Origin: Cellulosimicrobium sp. CUA-896
GTDB taxonomy: Bacteria; Actinomycetota; Actinomycetes; Actinomycetales; Cellulomonadaceae
NCBI RefSeq assembly: GCF_001942335.1
Contig: NZ_MKKH01000001.1
Span: 1 to 64,000, forward strand
Reading direction: 5' to 3'
DNA: 64,000 bases
Position 1 is the first letter of the stretch, and each line of letters starts with the position of its first letter. The notes below the pieces were generated by a model. The model was not told where the DNA came from. It was given only the letters and a program-made list of their open reading frames with translations, and searched no databases. Below are positions 9,320-18,028 of this stretch, in pieces. The position numbers were made by a program, and so were the translations under genes.

Positions 9320-9574
9320 GCCCTCCGTCAGCCCGCACGTTCGCTGGGGAGCCCCCTCCGGTCGTGCGGGCGGACGTGCCGAGCGAGGTGCGGGGGGACC
9401 AGGCGGCGGCGAAGGTCTCGTCCGCGGTGGCGGGCAGGGCCGCCCGGGCGGCGGTCCGTGAGGCGTCGAGCAGGATGGTCACGCGTGGTGCAACCATCAC
9501 GGCGGCCCGCCCATTCCCCGTGGCCACGGCGCGGGCCGGGCACACCGGGGGTGTTCGCCCGCACCGCGTGTCGC

Positions 9575-9580
9575 TAGCGT
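9575..9580 (+). promoter_or_regulatory. -10 box, ferritin
   Basis: TAGCGT ends 6 nt before the ferritin ATG at 9587; leaderless arrangement. Confidence 0.5.
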
Positions 9581-9586
9581 GTCGCC

Positions 9587-10132
9587 ATGACGACCTCCGC
9601 GAGCCCGTCCCGGTTCCTCACCCTGCTGCGCGAGCAGGTGGCGCACGAGTTCGACGCCCACCAGCAGTACGTCGCGATCGCCGTGTGGTTCGACGCCCGG
9701 GACCTCCCGCAGCTGGCGGCGCACTTCTACCGGCAGGCGGTCGAGGAGCGCAACCACGCGATGATGATCGTGCGCTACCACCTCGACCGGGACCTTCCGG
9801 TCGACATCCCGGGGACCGGCCCCGTCCGCAACGACTTCTCGTCCGTCGTCGAGCCGCTGCAGCTCGCGCTCGACCAGGAGAAGCAGGTCACCGGGCAGAT
9901 CGAGGCCGCCTTCCGCGCGGCGCGGGAGGAGGGTGACGCGCTCGGCGAGCAGTTCCTCCTGTGGTTCCTCAAGGAGCAGGTCGAGGAGGTCGCCTCCGCG
10001 TCCACGCTGCTCACCGTCGCCCAGCGCGCGGGCGACAACCTGTTCGACCTCGAGAACTTCGTCGCGCGCGAGACCGTCGGCGACGCCGGCGAGTCGCCCG
10101 ACGCGCCCGAGGCGGCGGGCGGCGCGCTCTGA
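9587..10132 (+). CDS. Ferritin-like iron storage protein
   Basis: 181-residue non-haem ferritin of the actinobacterial Ftn/BfrB type, a four-helix-bundle cage protein that oxidises and stores iron. Ferroxidase-centre residues are visible on helix A ([18 protein letters not shown]), helix B ([18 protein letters not shown]) and helix D ([17 protein letters not shown]). The length is normal. The Ala/Glu-rich C-terminal tail is variable in the family. It is monocistronic with a leaderless-type promoter and is divergent from sigR-rsrA, so it sits beside an oxidative-stress regulator. Confidence 0.92.
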   Translation: MTTSASPSRFLTLLREQVAHEFDAHQQYVAIAVWFDARDLPQLAAHFYRQAVEERNHAMMIVRYHLDRDLPVDIPGTGPVRNDFSSVVEPLQLALDQEKQVTGQIEAAFRAAREEGDALGEQFLLWFLKEQVEEVASASTLLTVAQRAGDNLFDLENFVARETVGDAGESPDAPEAAGGAL

Positions 10133-10216
10133 GCGGCGCCCTCCGGACGCGTGCCGGTGGCGCGCGCACCGTCGGCGCGGCAGGCTGAGACCGACCGCTA
10201 CCGAAGGAGTGATCCG

Positions 10217-10993
10217 ATGCTGCTGCGTCACGTCGCGAGGCCGATGCTGGCCTCCTGGTTCGTCTACGACGGGGTCCAGACCGCGCTCAGGCCCGCCGAG
10301 CACGTGCGCGCCGCGCGCGACGGCGTGGAGCTCGTCGAGCGCAGCACCGGCGTCGACGCGTCCCTGAGCGAGTCCCAGGTCACCGCGCTGGTGCGCGCGC
10401 ACGGTGCCGCGACGGCGGTCGCGGGGCTGTGCCTCGCGTTCTCGAAGGCGCCGCGCACCGCGGCGCTCGCGCTGGCCGCGCTGTCGGTGCCCCTCGCCGT
10501 CGTGAACCAGCCGTTCACGTCACGGGGGCACGAGCGTCAGGAGCGCACCGGCAAGTTCGTCGCGAACCTGGGCGCGATCGGCGCCGCACTCATCGCGGGC
10601 GCCGACTACGAGGGCCGCCCCGGGGTGTCGTGGCGGCTCGCCAAGGCCCGCCACGAGCTGGCGCTCGCCGCGCAGGCCAAGCAGGAGGCGGCCGTCGCGG
10701 GCGCGAAGGGCGCCGCCCACGGCGTCTCGGGCACGGCGAAGGGTGCGGCCAAGAGCGCCAAGGGTGTCGCCAAGGGCACCGCGAAGAGCGTCAAGGCCCC
10801 CGCCAAGGGCGCCACGAAGAGCGTCAAGGGCACGGCGAAGAACCTCGGGCGAACCGCCAAGGGCGCGACGAGGAGCGTGAAGGGCACACGGCGCGCCGCG
10901 GACGGCCTCACCGGAGCGGCGAGGAACGCGGCGGCCACCGCGTCGTCGACGCTGCACGACGCCGGTGCCGCAGTCCGTGCGAAGGTCGCCTGA
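10217..10993 (+). CDS. DoxX family membrane protein with a basic, histone-H1-like C-terminal tail
   Basis: 258 residues in two parts. Residues 1-150 are a DoxX-type four-helix membrane domain (start [18 protein letters not shown]; hydrophobic segments [27 protein letters not shown] and [13 protein letters not shown]). The last 100 residues are a Lys/Ala/Gly repeat with AKG and KSVKG units (for example [14 protein letters not shown]) followed by an amphipathic Ala-rich end. Such repeats resemble the PAKKA tails of bacterial histone-like proteins. The ATG has GAAGGAG 7 nt upstream. The tail could contact DNA, RNA or anionic polymers at the membrane; that is inference. Confidence 0.8.
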   Translation: MLLRHVARPMLASWFVYDGVQTALRPAEHVRAARDGVELVERSTGVDASLSESQVTALVRAHGAATAVAGLCLAFSKAPRTAALALAALSVPLAVVNQPFTSRGHERQERTGKFVANLGAIGAALIAGADYEGRPGVSWRLAKARHELALAAQAKQEAAVAGAKGAAHGVSGTAKGAAKSAKGVAKGTAKSVKAPAKGATKSVKGTAKNLGRTAKGATRSVKGTRRAADGLTGAARNAAATASSTLHDAGAAVRAKVA

Positions 10994-11050
10994 GGCGTCG
11001 CCCGTCGTCCGTCCTGCGGGTGGGCCGGTCGTCGCGGCGACCGGCTCCAC

Positions 11051-11056
11051 TAGCCT
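11051..11056 (+). promoter_or_regulatory. -10 box, aroA
   Basis: TAGCCT ends 7 nt before the aroA ATG at 11064; no ribosome binding site; leaderless arrangement. Confidence 0.5.
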
Positions 11057-11063
11057 GGGCACC

Positions 11064-12437
11064 ATGACGGACGAGCGCCCTCCCGCCCCTGCACCCGGCC
11101 CCGGCGAGACCGCGGGCTGGGCCGCGCCGGTGGCGGGCGGACCGCTCGACGCGCTGGTCGAGGTCCCGGGCTCGAAGTCGCTCACCAACCGCCTGCTCGT
11201 GCTCGCCGCTCTCGCCGAGGGCCCCGGCGTCCTGCGGGGCGCGCTGCGCAGCCGCGACGCCGACCTCATGGCCGCCGGTCTGCGCGCGCTCGGCGTCGAC
11301 GTCGCCGAGGGCGCCACGCCGAGCGAGCTGCGCGTGGCGCCCGGACGGCTGCGCGGCCCCGCGGAGGTCGACTGCGGGCTGGCCGGGACCGTGATGCGGT
11401 TCCTCCCGCCCGTCGCGGCGCTGGCCGACGGCGCCGTCCGGTTCGACGGGGACGAGGGTGCGCGCGTCCGCCCCATGGGTCCCGTGCTCGCCGCGCTCGG
11501 CGCGCTGGGCGTGGGCGTCACCGGCGACGGCCCCGGGACGCCGACGACGCTGCCGTTCACGGTCCGGGGGCGTGGCCGCGTGCGCGGGGGGACGGTCGAC
11601 GTCGACGCGTCGGCGTCGAGCCAGTTCGTGTCGGGTCTCCTGCTCGCCGCCCCGCGCTTCGAGCAGGGCCTCACGCTGCGGCACGTGGGTACGACGCTGC
11701 CGAGCATGCCGCACATCGACATGACGGTCCAGGTGCTGCGCGAGGTCGGCGTCGAGGTCGACGCCTCGCGGCCCGCCATCTGGCGCGTCGAGCCCGGACC
11801 GGTCGCCGCGCGCGACGTCCAGGTCGAGCCCGACCTGTCCAACGCGGGGCCGTTCCTCGCGGCCGCGCTCGTCGCGGGAGGCACCGTCCGCGTCCCGGGC
11901 TGGCCGACGACGACCACCCAGCCCGGCGCGATGCTCGGCGACCTGCTCACCGCGATGGGCGGCACGGCCACCCTCGAGGACGGCGTCATGAGCGTGACGG
12001 GGACGGGCGAGGTCCGCGGCGTCGACGTGGACCTGCACGCCGCGGGCGAGCTGGCCCCGACGATCGCCGCTCTCGCCGCCCTCGCGGACTCCCCCAGCCG
12101 CCTGCGCGGCATCGCGCACCTGCGGGGTCACGAGACGGACCGCCTCGCCGCGCTCGCCGCGGAGATCACGCGCCTCGGCGGCCGCGCGGAGGAGACGCGC
12201 GACGGGCTCGTCATCACGCCGCGGCCCCTGCACGGTGCGACCTTCCGCACCTACCACGACCACCGCATGGCGACGTCGGCCGCCCTCCTCGGGCTGCGCG
12301 TGCCGGGCGTCGTCGTGGAGAACGTGGCGACCACCGCCAAGACCTTGCCCGGCTTCGCCGACATGTGGGCGCGCATGCTCGGGACCGCGCCCGCGTCACC
12401 GCCCCCGGCGCCCACCGAGGGAGCGGCGACCCGCTGA
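11064..12437 (+). CDS. aroA: 3-phosphoshikimate 1-carboxyvinyltransferase (EPSP synthase)
   Basis: 457-residue shikimate-pathway enzyme that joins phosphoenolpyruvate to shikimate 3-phosphate. Motifs in order: [10 protein letters not shown] (Lys, Ser and Arg of the shikimate site), [21 protein letters not shown] (PEP site), [38 protein letters not shown] with the catalytic Asp, [10 protein letters not shown] and [19 protein letters not shown]. The frame is uninterrupted and the length is normal. Its stop overlaps the rsgA start by one nucleotide (TGATG), so the two are translationally coupled; the aroA-rsgA pair is conserved in actinobacteria. Confidence 0.96.
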   Translation: MTDERPPAPAPGPGETAGWAAPVAGGPLDALVEVPGSKSLTNRLLVLAALAEGPGVLRGALRSRDADLMAAGLRALGVDVAEGATPSELRVAPGRLRGPAEVDCGLAGTVMRFLPPVAALADGAVRFDGDEGARVRPMGPVLAALGALGVGVTGDGPGTPTTLPFTVRGRGRVRGGTVDVDASASSQFVSGLLLAAPRFEQGLTLRHVGTTLPSMPHIDMTVQVLREVGVEVDASRPAIWRVEPGPVAARDVQVEPDLSNAGPFLAAALVAGGTVRVPGWPTTTTQPGAMLGDLLTAMGGTATLEDGVMSVTGTGEVRGVDVDLHAAGELAPTIAALAALADSPSRLRGIAHLRGHETDRLAALAAEITRLGGRAEETRDGLVITPRPLHGATFRTYHDHRMATSAALLGLRVPGVVVENVATTAKTLPGFADMWARMLGTAPASPPPAPTEGAATR

Positions 12438-13485
12438 TGGCGCGCCGTGTGCCCGACGAGTCGGACTTCCGGTCGCGGCCGGGCAAGCGCGGCAGCAGGC
12501 CGCGCACCAAGCAGCGCCCCGAGCACGCGGACGCGGTCACGGGATTCGTCACCGGCGTCGACCGGGGCCGCTACACGCTCCTCGTGGACGCCGGTGCCGA
12601 CGAGGAGCGCACCGTCCTGGCGATGAAGGCGCGCGAGCTGGGCCGCACGCGCGTGGTGTGCGGGGACCGGGTCGACGTCGTCGGCGACGCGACCGGTGAC
12701 GCCGGGACGCTCGGGCGCATCGTGCGCATCCAGGAGCGCTCGTCGGTGCTGCGCCGCACCGCGGACGACACCGACCCGTACGAGCGCGTCATCGTGGCGA
12801 ACGCGACCAGCTCGTCGTCGTCACGGCGCTCGCGGAGCCCGAGCCGCGCACGCGCATGATCGACCGGTGCGTCGTCGCCGCCTACGACGCCGGCATGGAC
12901 GTCCTGCTGTGCCTCACCAAGGCCGACCTCGCCGACCCCGCCCCGCTGCGCGCGCTCTACGAACCGCTCGGGGTCTCCGTCGTCGTGACCCGCCGCGTGC
13001 CCGACGGGCTCGCGGAGGACGGCTGGGCGATCGAGCCGGTCGACGCCGTGCGGGACGCGCTCGCGGACCGCACGTCCGTGCTCGTCGGGCACTCGGGCGT
13101 CGGCAAGTCGACGCTCGTCAACGCCCTCGTGCCCGACGCCGGCCGGGCCACCGGCGTCGTCAACGACGTCACCGGGCGGGGGCGCCACACGTCGACCTCG
13201 GCCGTCGCGCTGCGCCTGCCGGACGGTGGCTGGGTCATCGACACCCCCGGGGTGCGGTCGTTCGGTCTCGCGCACGTCGAGGTCGCGCACCTTCTGCACG
13301 CGTTCGAGGACCTCGACGCCGTCGCCACGGACTGCCCGCGGGGCTGCACGCACCTCGACGACGCTCCGGACTGCGCGCTCGACGACTGGGTGGCGGCGGC
13401 GACCGGCGAGGAGGAGAGGGCCGCGCGCGCGGCGCGCGTCGAGTCGTTCCGCCGGGTCCTGTCGTCGCGCACGGGCGCGGCCTGA
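12437..13485 (+). CDS. rsgA: Ribosome small-subunit-dependent GTPase A, one frameshift
   Basis: Circularly permuted GTPase that checks late 30S maturation. An N-terminal OB fold (FVTGVDRGRYTLLVDAG, then CGDRVDVVGD) precedes the G domain with its motifs in permuted order: G4 TKAD, G1 GHSGVGKST, G3 DTPGVRSFG. The zinc knuckle is CPRGCTHLDDAPDC. One base is lost near 12806, between VIVANA and DQLVVVTALAEP, where the frame changes from 2 to 1. Repaired length is about 350 residues, normal for the family. ATG 12437 overlaps the aroA stop. Confidence 0.92.
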
Positions 13486-13509
13486 GCCGGGACGAGGCCG
13501 GCGCACCGC

Positions 13510-13515
13510 TACGGT
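13510..13515 (+). promoter_or_regulatory. -10 box, hisN
   Basis: TACGGT ends 7 nt before the hisN ATG at 13523; leaderless arrangement. Confidence 0.5.
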
Positions 13516-13522
13516 GTGAGCC

Positions 13523-14317
13523 ATGACGCCCCCCTCGACGCGCGGCTACGACGACGACCTGCGCCTCGCCCACGTGATCGCCGACCAGGTCGACGCGCAC
13601 ACGATGTCCCGGTTCAAGGCCCTCGACCTGCACGTCGAGACCAAGCCCGACGCGACGCCCGTGAGCGACGCGGACCGCGCGGCGGAGGACATCATCCGCG
13701 CGCAGCTGGGCCGCGCGCGCGGCCGGGACGCGGTCGTGGGCGAGGAGTACGGCGAGACGGGCCACGGCTCGCGGCGCTGGATCGTCGACCCGATCGACGG
13801 GACGAAGAACTTCGTCCGGGGCGTCCCCGTGTGGGCGACGCTCATCGCCCTCGCCGACGGCGACGAGGTCGTCGTCGGCCTGGTCTCGGCGCCCGCGCTC
13901 GGCCGCCGGTGGTGGGCCGCGAAGGGCACCGGCGCGTGGACCGGCAAGTCGCTCGCGGCGGCGACGCGCCTGCACGTCTCCGGCGTCTCGCGGTGGGAGG
14001 ACGCGTCGTTCGCCTACGCGTCGCTCGACGGCTGGGAGGCGCGCGGGAGGCTCGAGCCGTTCCTCGACCTGATGCGCGACGCGTGGCGCACGCGGGGATA
14101 CGGCGACTTCTGGTCGTACATGCTCGTGGCCGAGGGCGCCGTCGACGCGGCCGCGGAGCCCGAGCTCGAGCTCTACGACATGGCGGCGCTCGTGCCCATC
14201 GTCACGGAGGCCGGCGGGCGGTTCACCGCGCTCGACGGCACCGAGGGCCCGTGGGGCGGGAACGCCGTGGCGACGAACGCCCACCTGCACGACGAGGTGC
14301 TCGGCCGCCTGGGCTGA
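13523..14317 (+). CDS. hisN: Inositol-monophosphatase family protein, probable histidinol-phosphatase
   Basis: 264-residue lithium-sensitive, metal-dependent phosphatase. Metal ligands are visible in VVGEEYGE and WIVDPIDGTKNFVRG, and the third region reads LYDMAALVPIVTEAGGRFT. In actinobacteria the close relatives with VDPIDGTKNFVRGVPVWATL are histidinol-phosphatases (HisN), the penultimate step of histidine synthesis; activity on inositol phosphates cannot be excluded. It follows rsgA after 37 bp but has its own leaderless-type promoter. Confidence 0.85.
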   Translation: MTPPSTRGYDDDLRLAHVIADQVDAHTMSRFKALDLHVETKPDATPVSDADRAAEDIIRAQLGRARGRDAVVGEEYGETGHGSRRWIVDPIDGTKNFVRGVPVWATLIALADGDEVVVGLVSAPALGRRWWAAKGTGAWTGKSLAAATRLHVSGVSRWEDASFAYASLDGWEARGRLEPFLDLMRDAWRTRGYGDFWSYMLVAEGAVDAAAEPELELYDMAALVPIVTEAGGRFTALDGTEGPWGGNAVATNAHLHDEVLGRLG

Positions 14318-14327
14318 GCCGCCGAGC

Positions 14328-14343
14328 CCCGCCGGAGGGCGGG
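14328..14343. terminator. Small convergent terminator
   Basis: CCCGCC (14328-14333) / GGCGGG (14338-14343) with loop GGAG, filling the 26 bp between the hisN stop and the stop of the convergent DUF6912-like gene. Confidence 0.4.
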
Positions 14344-14877
14344 TCAGGCGCGCGGGACGTCCGCCAGCTCCGACCAGTCGTACCAGAGCAGGTCGCGCTC
14401 CGTGATGCGCTCGAGCGCGACGTCGAGGGCGGCGTCGGCGTCCGGTCCCTCGTCGTCCGCGGCCGCGAGCACGGCCTCCACGTCGGGGGCGGCCTCCGGC
14501 TCGTCGACGTGCACGCACACGATCGCGACGTCCGGGACGGTGCGCACGACCTCGACCGCGCTCGGGGCGGGCGCGTCCTCGTCGGCGGTCCCGGGCTGCG
14601 GCTCGACGGTCTGCACCGCGCCGTCCGGCACGTCGAGCGTGACGACGAGGCGCTGGCGCGGGGCGTCCGGCCGCGCCGCCACGAGCGCGAGCGAGTCGTC
14701 GGCGGCCTCGAGGGCGGCCGCGTACTCCAGGCCCTCGTCGTCCTCGTCGGGCAGCGCGCGGCCGAGCGCGGTCGTCACCGCGTGCGCGGCGCGCGGCGCG
14801 ACCGTCCAGCGCGCCGCGTCGGCGGTGACGGTGACGGTCTCGAGCTCGTCGAGCGTGGCAGGCAGGTAGATGCGCAT
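14344..14877 (-). CDS. DUF6912-like actinobacterial protein
   Basis: 177 residues, acidic, no signal peptide or membrane segment. It begins MRIYLPATLDELETV and contains a regular alpha/beta pattern (VVRTVPDVAIVCVHVDEPEA) and ends in RDLLWYDWSELADVP. Proteins with the MR(I/V)Y(L/V)PATL start are a conserved actinobacterial family of unknown function; the DUF6912 name is from memory. It follows the CpaE-like ATPase by 4 bp and is probably the third gene of that operon. Confidence 0.65.
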   Translation of the reverse strand: MRIYLPATLDELETVTVTADAARWTVAPRAAHAVTTALGRALPDEDDEGLEYAAALEAADDSLALVAARPDAPRQRLVVTLDVPDGAVQTVEPQPGTADEDAPAPSAVEVVRTVPDVAIVCVHVDEPEAAPDVEAVLAAADDEGPDADAALDVALERITERDLLWYDWSELADVPRA

Positions 14878-14881
14878 GGGC

Positions 14882-16260
14882 TCAGTGTGCCGTCTGGAGC
14901 GACGCGTCGCCGACGCCCGTCGCCGCAGGAGCCGGCGTCGTCTCGCGCAGGTGCGCCGCGAGACCGGCGACGGCGCGGCGCGCGGCCCCGCCGGGCGAGA
15001 CCTCGTGGAGGGCGCGGCCCTCGCGCAGCGCGACGTCCAGGGCGCGGTCGTCGGGCACGGCGTGCAGCTCCTCGACCCCCGCGTAGCGCGCGAGCGCCTC
15101 GCGCACCGCCCGCTCGGGGCGGGGACCGGCCACGGTCGAGCGCACCCGGTTCACCACGACGGCCCGCAGCGCTCCCGCCGCTGCGCCCGAGTCGGCGAGG
15201 TCGTCGAGCGCCCGCACGAGGCGCTGCAGCGAGACCGGGTCCGCCCCGCCGACGACCACCACGGCGTCCGCCGCCGCGAGCGCGCTCAACGTGGCGCCGT
15301 TGCGCTGCGGCGCGCGCGTGTCGTACGTGAGCAGCTCGTCGCGCTCGATGCCGAAGCCGCAGTCGACGACGGTCCAGTCGGCGACCGTGCGCGCCACGTC
15401 CCACACGACGTCGAGCGACGACGCCGGCAGCTCGGGCCAGCGCGCCGCCCGCGCGAGACCGGTGAGGACCTGCACCCGTGGCAGCACCTCGGGCGAGAGC
15501 GCGACGAGGCCCGCGGCGTCGAGCGCACCCTGGCCGGCGCTGCGGGCCGCGGCGGCGAGCCCCGGCGACTCGTCGAGCATCCCGAGGTGCTGGGCGACGG
15601 CTCCGCCGTACGTGTCCGCGTCCGCCAGCAGCACGGTCGCCTGGGGGCCGGTGGGCGCCACGGCCGGGACGTCGACCTCGGGCGTGCGGCGGTCGCGACG
15701 CCGCACGCGGCGCCGGTCGCCCGTCGGCGGTCCGGCCAGCTCGGCGGCGAGGTTGACGGCGACCGTGGTGCGCCCCGGCGCCCCCGTCGGGCCCCAGACC
15801 GCCACGACGCGGCCGTCGCGGCGCGCGGGGAGGGCCGGGCCGGCGGCCGCACCAGGGGCGCGGACGGCTGCTGCGGGTCGGCGCCGTCCGACCCGGTCCG
15901 CACCACCGCACGGCGGACGCTCTCGCACAGCACGTCCGACGGCGCGGCGACGTCGACCACCACGTCCGCCCCGAGCGCGCGGACGCGGTCCTCCTCCCAG
16001 GTCCCCGGCGCGGCGAGCGCGACGACGGCGAGGCCGTGGGCGTGGAGCTCGCCGACGGTCTCGCGGTCGAGCGCGGGCAGGTCGGCCGACAGGAGCGCCA
16101 CCCGCCCGGCCCCGGCCGCGGCGGCCGCCCGCAGCTCGACGACGTCCGCGCAGCGGCGCGTGACCTGGAGGCCCGGTGAGTCGAGCGCGGTGACGACGTC
16201 CGCCTCGAGCGGCCCGCGGACGGCGCACAGGACGGTCGCCACGGTGGTCGCGCCGCTCAC
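14882..16260 (-). CDS. CpaE-like MinD/ParA-family ATPase, one frameshift
   Basis: About 460 residues. Residues 1-120 form a receiver-like domain (VATVLCAVRGPLEADVVTAL, then VALLSADLPALD) as in CpaE proteins. The C-terminal part is a MinD/ParA domain: phosphate loop WGPTGAPGRTTVAVNLAAEL, then DWTVVDCGFGIERD and ADAVVVVGGADPVSLQRLV. The usual deviant-Walker lysine is replaced (GAPGRTT). One base is lost near 15850, between [10 protein letters not shown] and GRVVAVWGPTG. Relatives localise or energise pilus/secretion machines. GTG 16260 overlaps the upstream SAF-gene stop by 4 nt. No TadA/CpaF ATPase or pilin gene lies nearby. Confidence 0.78.
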
Positions 16261-16945
16261 CGCGTGCCACCCACCGGGACGACCGCGATGGAGCCCTCGC
16301 CGGCGACGGCGCCGAGCACCGCGGGCAGGTCCTCCTCGGCGACGAGGACGTGGACCGTCACGGGTCCGCCCGCGACGAACGTGCCGGCCTCCTCGTCGAC
16401 CTGGGCCACCGTCACGCCCTGCACGAGCGGGACCGGCTCCGCCGCGGAGGGCTCGCCCGGCGTGCCGGCTCCCCCGGGCGCCGGCGGGACGTGCCACAGG
16501 TCGACGACGGCACCGGCGACGATCCGGTCCGACAGCCCGCTCGCGACCGGCACGGCGACCGCGCGGACCGCGAGGTCCTCCCCCGCGCCGAGCGCGCCGG
16601 CCGGTACGAGCTCGCCCGCGTGCACCGGGCGGAGCACCACGCGTCGTCCGGCAGCCCCTCGCTCACCGGGAGGTAGCCGTCCGTCCCGCCACCGAGGCGG
16701 ACCTCGACGGTACGGAGGTCGTCCGCCGTGAGGACGTCGCCCGGCGTGAGCACCCCGGCGGCCGCGTACACCGCCTCCGTACGACCCGCCGCGCTCACGG
16801 CCCACGAGCCGAGCGCGACCGACAGCGCGACGACGACCACGCCGACGAGCAGCCGCGGGTCGCGCCAGGTCGGCCGGCGCAGGCGTGCCGCGGGGTGCGG
16901 TCCGGCGGTCACGTCCCGGGCGTTGCGGTCCAGGGTCGTCGTCAT
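16257..16945 (-). CDS. SAF-domain (CpaB/RcpC-like) membrane protein, one frameshift
   Basis: About 229 residues. A basic N-terminus precedes one transmembrane helix (LLVGVVVVALSVALGSWAVS, residues 32-51). The SAF domain follows (VYAAAGVLTPGDVLTADDL, then LRPVHAGELVPAGALG), as in CpaB/RcpC pilus-assembly proteins. One base is lost near 16640 (YLPVSEGLPD, then RRVVLRPVHAG). It is first in a three-gene operon with the CpaE-like ATPase and the DUF6912-like protein, divergent from the small helix-turn-helix gene across 125 bp. Confidence 0.78.
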
Positions 16946-17070
16946 CGAGATCTCTCCGGTGTGTGCTGGTGGGGCTGGTCGTCGGGGTTCATCGTGGCGG
17001 CTCGGCGCGCCGTGCGGGAGGGGGTGTGGACAACCGTCGGGCGGCGGCGCCCGCGTGCCACACTGACGAC

Positions 17071-17286
17071 ATGGCCCAGCGCTTCCTCACCCTCGCCGAC
17101 GTCACAGAGGAGCTCAACATCTCCGCCGCGCAGGCGTACGCGCTCGTCCGCTCGGGCGAGCTGCCGGCCATCCAGGTCGGCGGCCGGGGGCAGTGGCGCG
17201 TCGAGGCGAGCGAGCTCGAGGCGTACATCCAGCGCATGTACGCGCAGACGCGCCAACGCATCGAGGCCGGAGAGCTCGAGGGCTGA
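17071..17286 (+). CDS. Small excisionase/BldC-like helix-turn-helix protein
   Basis: 71 residues. The MerR-like winged helix reads LTLADVTEELNISAAQAYAL, VRSGELPAIQVGGRGQWRV, then ASELEAYIQRMYAQTRQRIE, nearly the whole protein. Such single-domain proteins (AlpA, excisionases, BldC) bind direct repeats cooperatively. There is no integrase beside it, so a chromosomal regulator is more likely than an excisionase. ATG 17071 has a weak -10-like CACACT ending 6 nt upstream. It is divergent from the SAF/CpaE-like operon, its most obvious possible target. Confidence 0.82.
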   Translation: MAQRFLTLADVTEELNISAAQAYALVRSGELPAIQVGGRGQWRVEASELEAYIQRMYAQTRQRIEAGELEG

Positions 17287-17303
17287 CGCCCACGCGGGGC
17301 GTC
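17285..17303. terminator. Short convergent hairpin
   Basis: GACGCCC (17285-17291) / GGGCGTC (17297-17303), loop ACGCG, spanning the stop codons of the two convergent genes. Confidence 0.45.
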
Positions 17304-17853
17304 ATCGCAGCACCACGCCGGAGGGCGTGTCGCTGACGCACAGGAGCGCGGACCAGGGCACCACGCGCGCGCCGTCGCGCGCACCGGGGCCGGCCTCGAG
17401 GTCGAGGTGGTCCTTCCCGACGCGTGCGATCCACCCGGGATGGACACCCGCCCGCGTCCGGACCTGGACCGGGAGCCGGTCGCGCATGAGGGCACGGAGC
17501 ACGTGCCCGAGGCCCAGACCGCGTGCGCGGCCCCCGGGGCGCGTCGCGCCGTCGGGGCGCGCGAACCGGCTCACGCCGGTGACGGCCGCGACCGCCGACG
17601 CCGGCACGAGGTGCTGGCGTGCCTGCTCCGCGACGAGCACCCACTCCGGGGCCACCTCGCGCAGATGTCCGGTGACGCGCGACCCGTCCTCCAGGTCGAG
17701 CCCGACGGCCCCCTCCGTGCCACGCAGACGCTCGACGAGCGTCATCGTCGCGTGCTCGGCGCGGGTCAGGTCGGCGACGGCGTCCGTGAGCTCCGCGCGC
17801 TCGGCGGCGAGGAGCTGCGCCGCGAGGTCGTCGAACAGCGCATCCCATCGCAC
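17302..17853 (-). CDS. Uncharacterised protein with two possible LSm/SH3-like beta barrels
   Basis: 183 residues. A helical N-terminus (RWDALFDDLAAQLLAAERAE) is followed by two similar beta-rich segments. The first is AVGLDLEDGSRVTGHLREVA through HLVPASAVAAVTG; the second is PVQVRTRAGVHPGWIARVGK through VVPWSALLCVSD. Both show the pattern V-x-L/R-x(3)-G-x(4)-G-x-(L/I)-x-x-V-x(3)-x-L of small LSm/SH3-like barrels. I do not recognise a named family. GTG 17853 is chosen because a -10 box ends 6 nt upstream; GTG 17859 is the alternative. It is convergent with the helix-turn-helix gene. Confidence 0.7.
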   Translation of the reverse strand: MRWDALFDDLAAQLLAAERAELTDAVADLTRAEHATMTLVERLRGTEGAVGLDLEDGSRVTGHLREVAPEWVLVAEQARQHLVPASAVAAVTGVSRFARPDGATRPGGRARGLGLGHVLRALMRDRLPVQVRTRAGVHPGWIARVGKDHLDLEAGPGARDGARVVPWSALLCVSDTPSGVVLR

Positions 17854-17859
17854 GCGCAC

Positions 17860-17865
17860 ACCGTA
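17860..17865 (-). promoter_or_regulatory. -10 box, leaderless LSm-like gene
   Basis: Minus-strand TACGGT ends 6 nt before the GTG at 17853. Confidence 0.45.
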
Positions 17866-17956
17866 CCGGCTGCACAGGTGACGACGTCGCGCTTTCCACA
17901 CGACGCCCGCGCCCTGGACAAACGGCACCCGGACGCCCTTAAATGCTTCTAGGTAC

Positions 17957-17986
17957 ATCAAACAGCATCAAACGCGATCAACGGTG
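17957..17986. repeat. Three 10-bp phased direct repeats (ATCAA units)
   Basis: ATCAAACAGC, ATCAAACGCG and ATCAACGGTG follow each other with an exact 10-bp period in the 175-bp gap between the divergent LSm-like and LysM genes. They sit in the most AT-rich patch of the neighbourhood (with CTTAAATGCTTCTAGGTAC just upstream). One repeat per helical turn suggests head-to-tail binding of a small regulator. Confidence 0.6.
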
Positions 17987-18028
17987 ACTCGGTGGTGACC
18001 GCCGCACACCTGACGAGGAGACGAGACC

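Noticed and set aside
9306-9586. N-terminal extension of SigR reading back to about 9545 in the same frame
   Set aside because: No ribosome binding site, no similarity to sigma factors, and a -10 box fits ATG 9305.
17071-17286. Excisionase of a mobile element
   Set aside because: No integrase, attachment repeats or phage genes nearby; neighbours are housekeeping-type, so a chromosomal BldC-like regulator is more likely.
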